Of a DNA stretch of 9,587 bases, positions 1 through 6,497 are shown piece by piece. The first letter of the stretch is position 1, and each line of letters begins with the position of its first letter. Both the position numbers and the translations under genes were made by a program. The notes under the pieces are model-generated. The model was not told the DNA's origin, ran no database searches, and saw only the letters and a program-made list of their open reading frames with translations. The DNA comes from an uncultured Eisenbergiella sp. (GTDB taxonomy: Bacteria > Bacillota > Clostridia > Lachnospirales > Lachnospiraceae), in NCBI GenBank assembly GCA_948960675.1, contig CARDPF010000107.1, forward strand, positions 1-9,587, read 5' to 3'.

Positions 1-4
1 TCTG

Positions 5-187
5 GCATGGTCATGTCAGGCTGCTGGCTTACGAATGGAGAAATTCCCCAAAATACAGGATACCCTGCAACAGGACGCAAAACCGTCCAAACGCAGTGCG
101 TTTTTTGTGCCCTGTTGTGTCTAGGGGCATCCTGCATTTTGGTGGAATTTCCCGTCCGCAAGCCTTGCAAGCCTGACATGACCATGC
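5..187. repeat. Long imperfect palindrome (foldback, MITE-like or structured RNA)
   Basis: The outer arms are identical inverted copies of 18 bases, GCATGGTCATGTCAGGCT at 5-22 and its complement at 170-187. Inside them, 37-65 pairs with 124-153, sharing GAAATTCC, CCAAAAT and CAGGAT blocks with a few substitutions and one-base bulges. Then CAACAGG (68-74) pairs with CCTGTTG (111-117), and the centre carries AAACGC-AGT-GCGTTT (89-103) followed by more T. Almost the whole 183 bases can fold into one long hairpin. Several arm differences (near 30, 33, 55 and 62) put A opposite C in the + strand RNA but U opposite G in the - strand RNA, so the - strand transcript would pair better. It could be a non-autonomous foldback element, a structured RNA, or a 3' structure of a gene left of the window. 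No flanking target duplication can be tested because the left flank is cut off. Confidence 0.75.
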
Positions 188-258
188 GCCCTGCAGGCCG
201 CCGGGAAGCCGCCAAGACCCCGCCCCTTTGTGCAAAATGGATTTCCGCGAGGTTTTCC

Positions 259-287
259 TTGAATAAAAGGTTTTTTTCGTTTATAGT
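259..287 (+). promoter_or_regulatory. Putative sigma-A promoter of punA cluster
   Basis: TTGAAT (259-264) and TATAGT (282-287) are separated by 17 bases in an A/T-rich stretch, which fits a housekeeping promoter with a start near 294 and a leader of about 66 bases before punA. It is the best promoter-like match between the palindrome and punA. This is consensus matching by eye only. Confidence 0.55.
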
Positions 288-345
288 ATGTATAACAGGA
301 GGCCGCTATCGGTCTGCGCCTACAGGCCGGCAGCGAGTTACGCAC

Positions 346-352
346 AGGAGGT
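346..352 (+). promoter_or_regulatory. Ribosome binding site fixing the punA start
   Basis: AGGAGGT lies 7 bases before the ATG at 360. It decides the start: the in-frame ATG at 288 lies at the predicted promoter, lacks a suitably placed site, and would add 24 residues that the family does not have. Confidence 0.85.
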
Positions 353-359
353 AAGGTAT

Positions 360-1193
360 ATGAATCCCGTATATGAGAAATTGATGCAATGCTATGCAAG
401 TTTTCAAAAAAAGATTGCTTTTAAACCGCAGGTTGCGATTGTTTTGGGCTCTGGGCTTGGGGACTACGCGGATGACATCCGTGTGGAAGCCGAGTTGGAT
501 TATCATGAGATCGAAGGCTTTCCGGTTTCCACCGTACCTGGACATGCCGGTAAATTTATTTTCGGATACGTAAAAGATGTGCCTGTGGTCTGCATGAAGG
601 GAAGGGTACATTATTACGAGGGATATCCCATCTCGGATGTGGTACTGCCGGTGCGGCTGATGAAGCTGATGGGGGCAAAAATCCTCTTTTTGACCAACGC
701 CTCCGGCGGCATCAATCCTTCCTTTACCGCCGGGGACTTTATGATGCTCACAGACCACATTTCCATGTGGGCGCCCAATCCGCTCATCGGCGCTAACATA
801 GACGAACTGGGCGTGCGTTTTCCTGATATGACCCATGTCTATGACGAGGATCTGCAGGGGGTTTTGCGCAAAGCGGCAGAAAAGTGCAACGTTTCTTTAA
901 AGGAAGGCGTTTATGCACAGCTGACGGGGCCCTCCTTTGAATCCCCCGCAGAAATACAGCTGCTTCACAGGCTTGGCGTGAGTGCCGTTGGTATGTCCAC
1001 GGTTGTGGAAGCCATCGCGGCAAACCACATGGGCATGAAAATCTGCTGCATTTCCTGTGTCTGCAATCTTGCGGCAGGCATGACGGATAATCCGCTGACC
1101 CACGAGGAAGTGCAGGAAGCGGCAAACGCGGCCGCGCCCAAATTCCGCAGTCTCGTGTCCGAGGCGGTAGCGGATTTTAAGCCTTTTTTATAG
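360..1193 (+). CDS. punA: Purine nucleoside phosphorylase (trimeric, 6-oxopurine type)
   Basis: Cytosolic enzyme that splits inosine, guanosine and their deoxy forms with phosphate to give the free base and (deoxy)ribose-1-phosphate. The 277 residues match the low-molecular-mass trimeric PNP family. Visible motifs are the phosphate loop GSGLG (30-34), the PGH motif (60-62), GRVHYYEG (81-88), TNASGG (112-117), GPSFESPAE (190-198) and GMSTVVEA (211-218). Positions matching human PNP active-site residues are S31, H62, R82, H84, N113, A114, E194, M212, S213 and N236. N236 is the residue expected for 6-oxopurines rather than adenine, and H248 in the THEEV motif matches the histidine that contacts the ribose 5'-hydroxyl, which argues for ordinary nucleosides. 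It is the first gene of a cluster, with cdd 28 bases downstream. It resembles Bacillus pupG/punA. Family very sure, exact substrate range inferred. Confidence 0.95.
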   Translation: MNPVYEKLMQCYASFQKKIAFKPQVAIVLGSGLGDYADDIRVEAELDYHEIEGFPVSTVPGHAGKFIFGYVKDVPVVCMKGRVHYYEGYPISDVVLPVRLMKLMGAKILFLTNASGGINPSFTAGDFMMLTDHISMWAPNPLIGANIDELGVRFPDMTHVYDEDLQGVLRKAAEKCNVSLKEGVYAQLTGPSFESPAEIQLLHRLGVSAVGMSTVVEAIAANHMGMKICCISCVCNLAAGMTDNPLTHEEVQEAANAAAPKFRSLVSEAVADFKPFL

Positions 1194-1221
1194 AAAGCTT
1201 TTTTAAAAGGAGCAGGCACAA

Positions 1222-1638
1222 ATGACCACACAAAAAGAATTAATCGCCGCCGCGCAAAAAGCGCGGCAGGCTTCCTATTCCCCCTATTCGGGTTATCAGG
1301 TAGGGGCGGCCCTGCTTACGGATAGCGGCAGGATATATACGGGCTGCAACATTGAAAACGCGGCCTATGCGCCCACCAATTGCGCGGAACGTACCGCCTT
1401 TTTCAAGGCGGTGAGCGAGGGGGAGAAAAATTTTTTGGCAATCGCCATTGTCGGAAGCCCTGCCGGGGAGGTGACGCAGTTTGCCTGGCCCTGCGGTGTG
1501 TGCAGGCAGGTGATGATGGAGTTTTGCGACCCGGACGGTTTTGAGGTGATTGTTGCCAAATCGGAAACCGAATACCAGACAAGAAAGCTGGCGCAGCTTT
1601 TGCCGGAGGGCTTTGGGCCTTCCAATCTGACAGAATAA
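1222..1638 (+). CDS. cdd: Cytidine deaminase
   Basis: Zinc enzyme that hydrolyses cytidine and deoxycytidine to uridine and deoxyuridine plus ammonia in pyrimidine salvage. At 138 residues it has the length of the small homotetrameric Gram-positive class. The zinc site is complete: CAE (54-56), giving ligand C54 and catalytic E56, and PCGVC (90-94), giving ligands C91 and C94. The substrate-binding NIEN motif is at 43-46, and the PYSGYQVGAA segment (21-30) is typical of the family N terminus. AAAAGGAG (1205-1212) lies 9 bases before the ATG. It sits between punA (28 bases) and mtaD (13 bases), so the three are almost certainly cotranscribed and work in nucleoside breakdown. Nothing is unusual or missing. 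Confidence 0.96.
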   Translation: MTTQKELIAAAQKARQASYSPYSGYQVGAALLTDSGRIYTGCNIENAAYAPTNCAERTAFFKAVSEGEKNFLAIAIVGSPAGEVTQFAWPCGVCRQVMMEFCDPDGFEVIVAKSETEYQTRKLAQLLPEGFGPSNLTE

Positions 1639-1651
1639 AGGAGAAGGATAC

Positions 1652-2932
1652 GTGAATATTCGTTTTTACAATGCAAGGATTTTAACCATGACAGACGGCT
1701 GTGCCCTGACGGAGGGGGAGCTTTGGACGAAGGACGAAAAAATTTCCTATGTGGGTCCTGCAAAAGATTGCAGGGATATGGAATGGGACAGGCAGATTGA
1801 CTGCAAAGGAAATGTGCTGATGCCCGGCTTTAAAAATGCCCACACCCATTCCGGCATGACGGCCATGCGGTCTTTTGCAGACGATATGCCGCTGCAGGAG
1901 TGGCTCAACACCAAAATTTTCCCCCTGGAAGCGAAAATGACGGAGCAGGATAATTACGATTTGACACAGCTGGCAATACTGGAATATCTCACCACCGGCG
2001 TGACGTCGATCTTTGATATGTATCTTTCGCCCAAAGATATTGCGCAGGCATGTATCGACATGGGGATGCGCTGTGTACTGGTGAGCGGTTTGAATAAATT
2101 CGGGCCTTCCGTAAAGGAAATGGAGAACCGGTATAACCAATTAAACGGCATGCATCCTTTGATTTCATACTATATGGGAGTACATGCGGAATACACCTGC
2201 GATAAGGCTCTTTTGGAAGAAGTATCCGCACTGATGCACCAATATAAGGCTCCGCTTTTTTCCCATATGTCCGAGACAAAGCTGGAAACGGACGAATGTC
2301 TGGAGCGCCATGGCATGACCCCGCCGCAGCTTTTCGATTCCCTGGGACTGTTTGATTTCGGCGGCGGCGCTTACCACTGTGTCTATTTTACGGAAGGGGA
2401 TATGGATCTTTTTGCAAAGAAGGGATTGTACGCCGTCACCAACCCCGGCTCCAACACCAAGCTTGCCAGCGGGATTGCCCCCATTGGACGCTTTCTGGAG
2501 AAAAAAATGTGTGTGGCCATCGGTACGGACGGCCCCTCCAGCAACAATTGTCTGGACATGTTTCGGGAAATGTTCCTTGTGACCGGGCTGGCCAAGCTTT
2601 TACAAAAGGACGCGGCGGCGGTGGACGCCCATGAGGTGCTAAGGATGGCCACCGTGAACGGGGCCCGTGCCATGGGGCTTATGGACGCAGACGTATTGGC
2701 ACAGGGAAAGCTTGCCGACATTATCATGATTGATTTACACCAGCCAAACATGCAGCCCCTCAACAATATCACCAAAAACATCGTATACAGCGGCAGCAAA
2801 CAGAATGTAAAGCTTACCATGATTAACGGAAAGATTTTGTATGAGGACGGCCAGTTTAAAAATGGCGTGGACGCGGAAAGGATATACGCAAAATCCAACG
2901 AAATTATTGACCGCCTGTCCGGAAGAAGGTAG
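1652..2932 (+). CDS. mtaD: Amidohydrolase, MTA/SAH deaminase type
   Basis: Predicted metal-dependent deaminase acting on 5'-methylthioadenosine and/or S-adenosylhomocysteine, giving the inosine analogues and ammonia. The 426 residues show the amidohydrolase layout: an N-terminal beta strip, metal ligands H64 and H66 in NAHTHSGM, the SFADDMPLQEW segment (74-84) typical of this subfamily, H178, H205 with E208 in SHMSET, H242, D293 in TDGPSSNN, and a C-terminal GKLADIIMID strip (352-361). These match the T. maritima TM0936-like enzymes. The start is GTG at 1652, with AAGGAG (1638-1643) overlapping the cdd stop and 8 bases upstream. The gene follows cdd by 13 bases. Related enzymes with other substrates (guanine deaminase, SsnA, chlorohydrolases) share much of the pattern, so the family is firm but the substrate is inferred. 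Confidence 0.85.
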   Translation: MNIRFYNARILTMTDGCALTEGELWTKDEKISYVGPAKDCRDMEWDRQIDCKGNVLMPGFKNAHTHSGMTAMRSFADDMPLQEWLNTKIFPLEAKMTEQDNYDLTQLAILEYLTTGVTSIFDMYLSPKDIAQACIDMGMRCVLVSGLNKFGPSVKEMENRYNQLNGMHPLISYYMGVHAEYTCDKALLEEVSALMHQYKAPLFSHMSETKLETDECLERHGMTPPQLFDSLGLFDFGGGAYHCVYFTEGDMDLFAKKGLYAVTNPGSNTKLASGIAPIGRFLEKKMCVAIGTDGPSSNNCLDMFREMFLVTGLAKLLQKDAAAVDAHEVLRMATVNGARAMGLMDADVLAQGKLADIIMIDLHQPNMQPLNNITKNIVYSGSKQNVKLTMINGKILYEDGQFKNGVDAERIYAKSNEIIDRLSGRR

Positions 2933-3117
2933 GGGGAGTGCGCATCCCGATTCCCATAAAATTTTTCACAGAGTCCGTTTTATAGGACTTATGGCATGCG
3001 AAAATAAAAGTAGGAAAGCGCATCAGGAAAATTTTTTATCATGGGAAGGGGATGGAAGGGTTTTTGGGTTTTCACACCCGGGATTTGTGTCAGGTGTGTG
3101 CAGAAATGAGGATGAGT
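2933..3117 (+). other. Intergenic leader with nested inverted repeats
   Basis: This 185-base gap breaks an otherwise tight gene run. I find no convincing promoter and no GC stem with a T-run of the usual terminator type. It contains the branched fold listed at 2951-3047, and nearer the next gene a short hairpin CACACC (3073-3078) with GGTGTG (3093-3098). That hairpin would mask an AGGTG motif (3092-3096) which could serve a start at 3106. Confidence 0.5.
2951..3047 (+). ncRNA. Possible three-way-junction RNA ahead of DUF1653 gene
   Basis: TTCCCAT (2951-2957) pairs with ATGGGAA (3041-3047), and the adjoining AAAATTTT (2958-2965) pairs with AAAA (3028-3031) and TTTT (3034-3037) around a small bulge. 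Within this outer stem, AGTCC (2972-2976) pairs with GGACT (2985-2989), and ATGCG (2996-3000) pairs with CGCAT (3019-3023). Together this could form a junction of three stems. I do not recognise a known riboswitch consensus. The inner stems are only 5 bp each, so chance pairing is quite possible. Confidence 0.25.
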
Positions 3118-3708
3118 ATGGATAGGATTCCGCAGCAGGGGGAGGTTTACCGGCATTTTAAGGGAAACCTGTACCGCATTGTGACAGTAGCACAGCATAC
3201 CGAAAGAGACGAGACATTAGTCGTATACAAAGAACTTGACGGGGAACGTGTGTATGCAAGACCGTTGGCCATGTTTATCGGCGAAGTGGATCACGATAAG
3301 TACCCGGCAGCCGCCGGAAAGTGGCGTTTTACACTTGCGGATGGCAGGGCAGGGGACAGCGTGCCGCTGCAAAGCGTAACCCAACAGCCGCTGCAGGATA
3401 CGCAAAATCTGCCGCAGCCGCTGCCAAGCAGGCAGCTTCCTGCACAGCAGGAAGGGACGCCCGGTAGCAATCCAGGTTTTGGTACGGGGCTGGATCCGAA
3501 GCTGCTTGCCTTTTTGGATGCGGACAGTTATGAGCAAAAGCTGGAAATCTACGCTTCCATGGCGGGCAAGGCGGATGCATCCATGTTAAACATCATAGCT
3601 GCCTCCATGGATTTGGAGTTATCCGGCGATACAGTTGAGGAACAGTATGAAGCGTTAAAGAACTGTCTGGTGACATTGGAACATTTTGAATGTAACCGAT
3701 TGCGATAG
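3118..3708 (+). CDS. DUF1653 protein with C-terminal helical extension
   Basis: The role is unknown. Using the ATG at 3118 gives 196 residues. DUF1653 occupies about 8-66: GEVYRHFKGNLYRIVTVAQH (8-27), LVVYKEL (34-40) and RPLAMFIGEV (48-57) are its typical blocks, a small beta-rich fold. Residues 80-124 form a Gln/Pro-rich, probably flexible linker; its DNA carries three GCCGCTGC copies (3363, 3387, 3417). Residues 125-196 look like a helical domain, beginning LDPKLLAFLDADSYEQKLEI, that I cannot assign. DUF1653 proteins are often little more than the single domain, so this one is long. The start is uncertain: in-frame ATGs lie at 3052, 3106, 3112 and 3118. I chose 3118 because MDRIP directly precedes the domain and GAGG (3108-3111) is 6 bases upstream. 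A lone C-terminal Cys (192) is present. No signal peptide or membrane segment is visible. Confidence 0.85.
   Translation: MDRIPQQGEVYRHFKGNLYRIVTVAQHTERDETLVVYKELDGERVYARPLAMFIGEVDHDKYPAAAGKWRFTLADGRAGDSVPLQSVTQQPLQDTQNLPQPLPSRQLPAQQEGTPGSNPGFGTGLDPKLLAFLDADSYEQKLEIYASMAGKADASMLNIIAASMDLELSGDTVEEQYEALKNCLVTLEHFECNRLR
3436..3454 (+). repeat. Perfect 8-bp hairpin in linker coding region
   Basis: CTTCCTGC (3436-3443) and GCAGGAAG (3447-3454) form a perfect stem with a 3-base loop. It lies inside the Gln/Pro linker of the DUF1653 gene. There is no T-run after it, so it is not a standard terminator. It may simply reflect repetitive CAG/CTG-like codons. Confidence 0.7.
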
Positions 3709-3758
3709 TCTTTCTATGGTCATATTCCTGATGCGGCTTTTAGAAGGAGGAATGGGAT

Positions 3759-4676
3759 ATGGCATATGAATTGGACGGACGGCTTGTGGTGGGCGTATCC
3801 ACAAGGGCACTATTTGATTTGAGCCGTGAAAACCGGATTTTTGAACAGCAGGGACTGGAGGCGTACTGTAAGTATCAGGCGGACCATGAAGGGGAAATAT
3901 TAAAACCCGGCCCCGGATTTGCGCTGGTTTGTGCGCTGCTTTCCATGAACGACCTGCCAGGCGAGCGCAAACGGGTGGAAGTCGTGATTATGTCGCACAA
4001 TAATGCAGACACTTCGGTGCGACTGTTTCGGTCAATCGCTTATTACGGACTGGGAATCACGAGGGCCGTGTTTTCCGGCGGCAGCCCGCTGACTTCTTAT
4101 CTGCATGCTTTCCGGACGGATTTGTTTTTGTCCGCCAACGAGCAGGATGTCCAGATGGCGGTGGACAGCGGCATTGCGGCCGGAATTATCTGCACCAGCC
4201 AAAAAACAGCGGCATATACAAAGCGTGGCAGCCAAATACGCATTGCTTTTGACGGGGATGCCGTATTGTTTTCGGATGAATCGGAAAAAATTTTTAAGAG
4301 AGACGGGCTGGAAGCCTTTGAAGAAAATGAACGCAAATTGGCACAGTATCCCCTGCAGGAAGGGCCTTTTGCCCGGTTTTTAAGGGCCATTGCGGCGCTG
4401 CAAAAGGAATTTGCAGGAAGGGATGTACCGATCCGCACTGCCTTGGTCACATCCCGCTGTGCGCCTGCCCATGAGAGGGTGGTTCGTACCCTGCGGGCAT
4501 GGGATGTACAAATTGATGAGTCTTTTTTTCTGGGGGGCATATCCAAACGGGACGTTTTGGCCGCCTTTGGGGCGCATATTTTTTTCGACGATCAGGAGTC
4601 GCACACGGGAAAAGCAGCAGAGGTAGTGCCGTCGGCACGGGTCCCTTCCAGAAAGGTAGGACAAGGAAACGCGTAA
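3759..4676 (+). CDS. Cytosolic 5'-nucleotidase (cN-I family, HAD-like)
   Basis: Predicted soluble phosphatase that removes the 5'-phosphate from nucleoside monophosphates. Its 305 residues match the cytosolic 5'-nucleotidase I family (Pfam 5-nucleotidase). The family's N-terminal block VGVSTRALFDL (11-21) is followed by LKPGPGFALV (48-57) and the LFLSANEQDV segment (122-131). HAD motif I is FDGDAVLFSDESE (164-176), with nucleophile D165 and acid/base D167. Motif II is at TS (231-232), the motif III lysine is probably K263 (GGISKRD), and motif IV is FFDDQESH (275-282). All catalytic parts are present. AGAAGGAGG (3742-3750) sits 8 bases before the ATG. It lies 50 bases after the DUF1653 gene and 6 bases before the next gene. 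Supplying nucleosides to PunA, Cdd and MtaD upstream is the likely role. The preferred nucleotide cannot be read from the sequence. Confidence 0.9.
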   Translation: MAYELDGRLVVGVSTRALFDLSRENRIFEQQGLEAYCKYQADHEGEILKPGPGFALVCALLSMNDLPGERKRVEVVIMSHNNADTSVRLFRSIAYYGLGITRAVFSGGSPLTSYLHAFRTDLFLSANEQDVQMAVDSGIAAGIICTSQKTAAYTKRGSQIRIAFDGDAVLFSDESEKIFKRDGLEAFEENERKLAQYPLQEGPFARFLRAIAALQKEFAGRDVPIRTALVTSRCAPAHERVVRTLRAWDVQIDESFFLGGISKRDVLAAFGAHIFFDDQESHTGKAAEVVPSARVPSRKVGQGNA

Positions 4677-4682
4677 AAGCAT

Positions 4683-6497
4683 ATGAAGTATGAAAATATA
4701 AGCAAAGGCAGCTTTATTGACCGGCCAAACCGTTTTATTGCGACTGTGGAGATACAGGAGGCGGGCAATGCAAGACGGGAATGTGTCCATGTAAAAAATA
4801 CGGGACGGTGCCGGGAACTTTTGCTGCCGGGTGCAGAGGTGTATCTGGAGAAAAGCCTGACCGGGCGGCGCAAAACGGGCTATGACCTGATAGGCGTAAA
4901 AAAAGGGGATGTTTTGGTCAACATAGATTCATGCGCCCCCAATAAAGCGGTGTATGAGTGGCTAAAATCCGGCGCATTATTAAAAGACGTCACCCTGATA
5001 AAGCCGGAGGCTGTGTTTGGGGACTCCCGGTTGGACTTTTATGTGGAGGCCGCCGGAAGGCGGATTTTTTTGGAGGTCAAAGGAGTGACGCTGGAAAAGC
5101 AAAGCGTCGCCCTGTTTCCGGACGCGCCCTCTAAGCGTGCGGTGAAACATGTCAGGGAATTGATCCGCGCCATGGATGAGGGATATGAAAGCTATATCCT
5201 GTTTGTGATCCAGCAGAAAGGAATCCGCTGTTTTTCCCCCAATCAGGAGGCACAGCCGGAATTTGCAGACATTTTGCAGACGGCGCAGAGGGCCGGGGTA
5301 CGGATTTTGGCTTACGATTGTATGGTGACACAAAATTCCATGGAATTGTCGGATCCGGTTCCGGTGGTTTTAGGGGAGGAGAAACTGCCGGATGACCTTT
5401 TGCTGGAACGCGTCGTACCTTTGCTGCTGGCGTGGTATGATGAAAACCGCCGTGTGCTTCCCTGGCGGGAGGAACCGACCCCTTACCGGGTCTGGGTATC
5501 GGAAATCATGCTGCAGCAGACGCGGGTGGAAGCCGTAAAGCCTTATTTTCTCCGTTTTATGGAAGAACTGCCGGATATTGCGGCGCTGGCACAGGCCAGG
5601 GAGGATACCTTTTTAAAGCTGTGGGAAGGGCTTGGCTATTACAGCCGCGTACGCAATCTGCATGCGGCCGCCATGCAGATCATGGAAAGCTACGGCGGCC
5701 AAATGCCGGATGATTACAGGGAACTGCAAAAGCTTAAAGGAATCGGCAGCTACACGGCCGGCGCGATTGCGTCCATCGCATTCGGGCGGGCGGTTCCGGC
5801 AGTTGACGGCAATGTGCTTCGCGTCATATCCAGACTCCTGACAGACGACGGGGATATTCAGGATCCTTTGGTAAAGCGTAAAATGGAGGAAAGGCTTTTT
5901 CCCGTCATGCCAAAAGACCGGCCGGGGGATTTCAACCAGGCCCTGATGGATCTTGGGGCTACGGTATGCCTGGCCAACGGCATGCCAAAATGCAGGGAAT
6001 GTCCGTGGGAAAAACTCTGCAGGGCAAACCTTTACAATGTCTGGTCCCAATATCCCAAAAAGAGCGGAAAAAAGCCCAGAAAAATCGAACAAAAGACCGT
6101 GCTTGTCATCCGGGACCAAGACTGTGTGGCGCTCCGGAAACGTCCCGCCCACGGCCTGTTGGCAGGGCTTTATGAGTTTCCCACGCTGGACGGACATATG
6201 ACACAGGAGGAAACGCTTTGCTTTCTGAAACAGCAGGGTGTGCATGCCGTCAGAATAGAAAAGCTGTCCGATGCAAAACATATCTTTACCCATAAAGAAT
6301 GGCATATGACCGGTTATTGCGTGTGGGTGGACGAACTTGAGCCCATGAAGAAAAATAAAGGATTTCTTTTTGCAAAACTACAGAAAATACAAGAGCAGTA
6401 TCCGGTGCCGTCCGCTTTTGCGGTTTATTCCCGGTATTTGGAAATACGGACCGGAAGTGAAAAGATCAAGGACATGAAGGAAGGAAGAGACAAATGA
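4683..6497 (+). CDS. mutY: SfsA-MutY fusion: nuclease plus adenine DNA glycosylase
   Basis: One uninterrupted 604-residue frame joins two DNA-acting proteins. Residues 1-230 are SfsA-like: RFIA (17-20), VKNTGRCREL (37-46), and the PD-(D/E)xK core with D118 (RLDF), E131 and K133 (LEVKGVTL), then FPDAPSKRAVKHVREL (145-160). Residues about 236-590 are MutY, which removes adenine mispaired with 8-oxoguanine: LPWR (259-262), SEIMLQQTRV (273-282) with catalytic E274, the helix-hairpin-helix LKGIGSYTAGAI (351-362), VDGNVLRV (374-381) with catalytic D375, and four iron-sulfur cysteines C429, C437, C440 and C446 (spacing x7, x2, x5). A C-terminal MutT-like domain follows, with the 8-oxoG-reading loop as FTH (535-537) where FSH is common. 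The length is near the sum of the separate E. coli proteins (234 plus 350). It starts 6 bases after the 5'-nucleotidase with only a weak, distant AAGG, suggesting translational coupling. Confidence 0.95.
   Translation: MKYENISKGSFIDRPNRFIATVEIQEAGNARRECVHVKNTGRCRELLLPGAEVYLEKSLTGRRKTGYDLIGVKKGDVLVNIDSCAPNKAVYEWLKSGALLKDVTLIKPEAVFGDSRLDFYVEAAGRRIFLEVKGVTLEKQSVALFPDAPSKRAVKHVRELIRAMDEGYESYILFVIQQKGIRCFSPNQEAQPEFADILQTAQRAGVRILAYDCMVTQNSMELSDPVPVVLGEEKLPDDLLLERVVPLLLAWYDENRRVLPWREEPTPYRVWVSEIMLQQTRVEAVKPYFLRFMEELPDIAALAQAREDTFLKLWEGLGYYSRVRNLHAAAMQIMESYGGQMPDDYRELQKLKGIGSYTAGAIASIAFGRAVPAVDGNVLRVISRLLTDDGDIQDPLVKRKMEERLFPVMPKDRPGDFNQALMDLGATVCLANGMPKCRECPWEKLCRANLYNVWSQYPKKSGKKPRKIEQKTVLVIRDQDCVALRKRPAHGLLAGLYEFPTLDGHMTQEETLCFLKQQGVHAVRIEKLSDAKHIFTHKEWHMTGYCVWVDELEPMKKNKGFLFAKLQKIQEQYPVPSAFAVYSRYLEIRTGSEKIKDMKEGRDK

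Larger units (their letters stand above)
1..359. other. Gene-free upstream region with palindrome and promoter
   Basis: I see no convincing protein gene in this stretch. The open frame at 7-354 runs through a palindrome, has no ribosome binding site, and its translation is rich in Cys, Arg and Pro with no recognisable domain. The stretch divides into a long imperfect inverted repeat (5-187), a GC-rich segment (188-245) containing the 8-base palindrome CCTGCAGG (190-197) and a direct repeat of GCCGCC, then the A/T-rich punA promoter and a leader of about 66 bases. The leader has two AGGAGG motifs, near 298 and at 346-351; only the second is placed to serve a start codon. I recognise no riboswitch. 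Confidence 0.7.

Noticed and set aside
89..106. Intrinsic terminator at the palindrome centre
   Set aside because: AAACGC/GCGTTT plus T-run looks like one, but the stem has only three G-C pairs and is part of the larger foldback.
7..354. 115-codon open frame across the palindrome and promoter
   Set aside because: It has no ribosome binding site or recognisable domain, crosses a long inverted repeat and the punA promoter, and nearly reaches the punA start. Most likely a chance open frame.
288..359. Longer punA start at 288
   Set aside because: The ATG coincides with the predicted promoter -10 region, and the ATG at 360 has an AGGAGGT at ideal spacing and gives the family length.
2958..3030. 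Purine riboswitch
   Set aside because: A TTATGGCATGCG stretch recalls part of the purine aptamer, but the conserved J2/3 and loop-loop elements are absent and in the wrong order.
3052..3117. Longer DUF1653 start at 3052
   Set aside because: Purine-rich GGGAAGGGG abuts the ATG with almost no spacing, and the 22 extra residues precede the conserved domain start. Not fully excluded.
3363..3424. Three GCCGCTGC copies as a regulatory repeat
   Set aside because: They lie in frame in a Gln/Pro-rich linker and are best explained by codon repetition.
5613..6305. 230-codon minus-strand frame inside mutY
   Set aside because: It lies opposite strongly conserved MutY motifs and shows no domain of its own; a shadow of the real gene.
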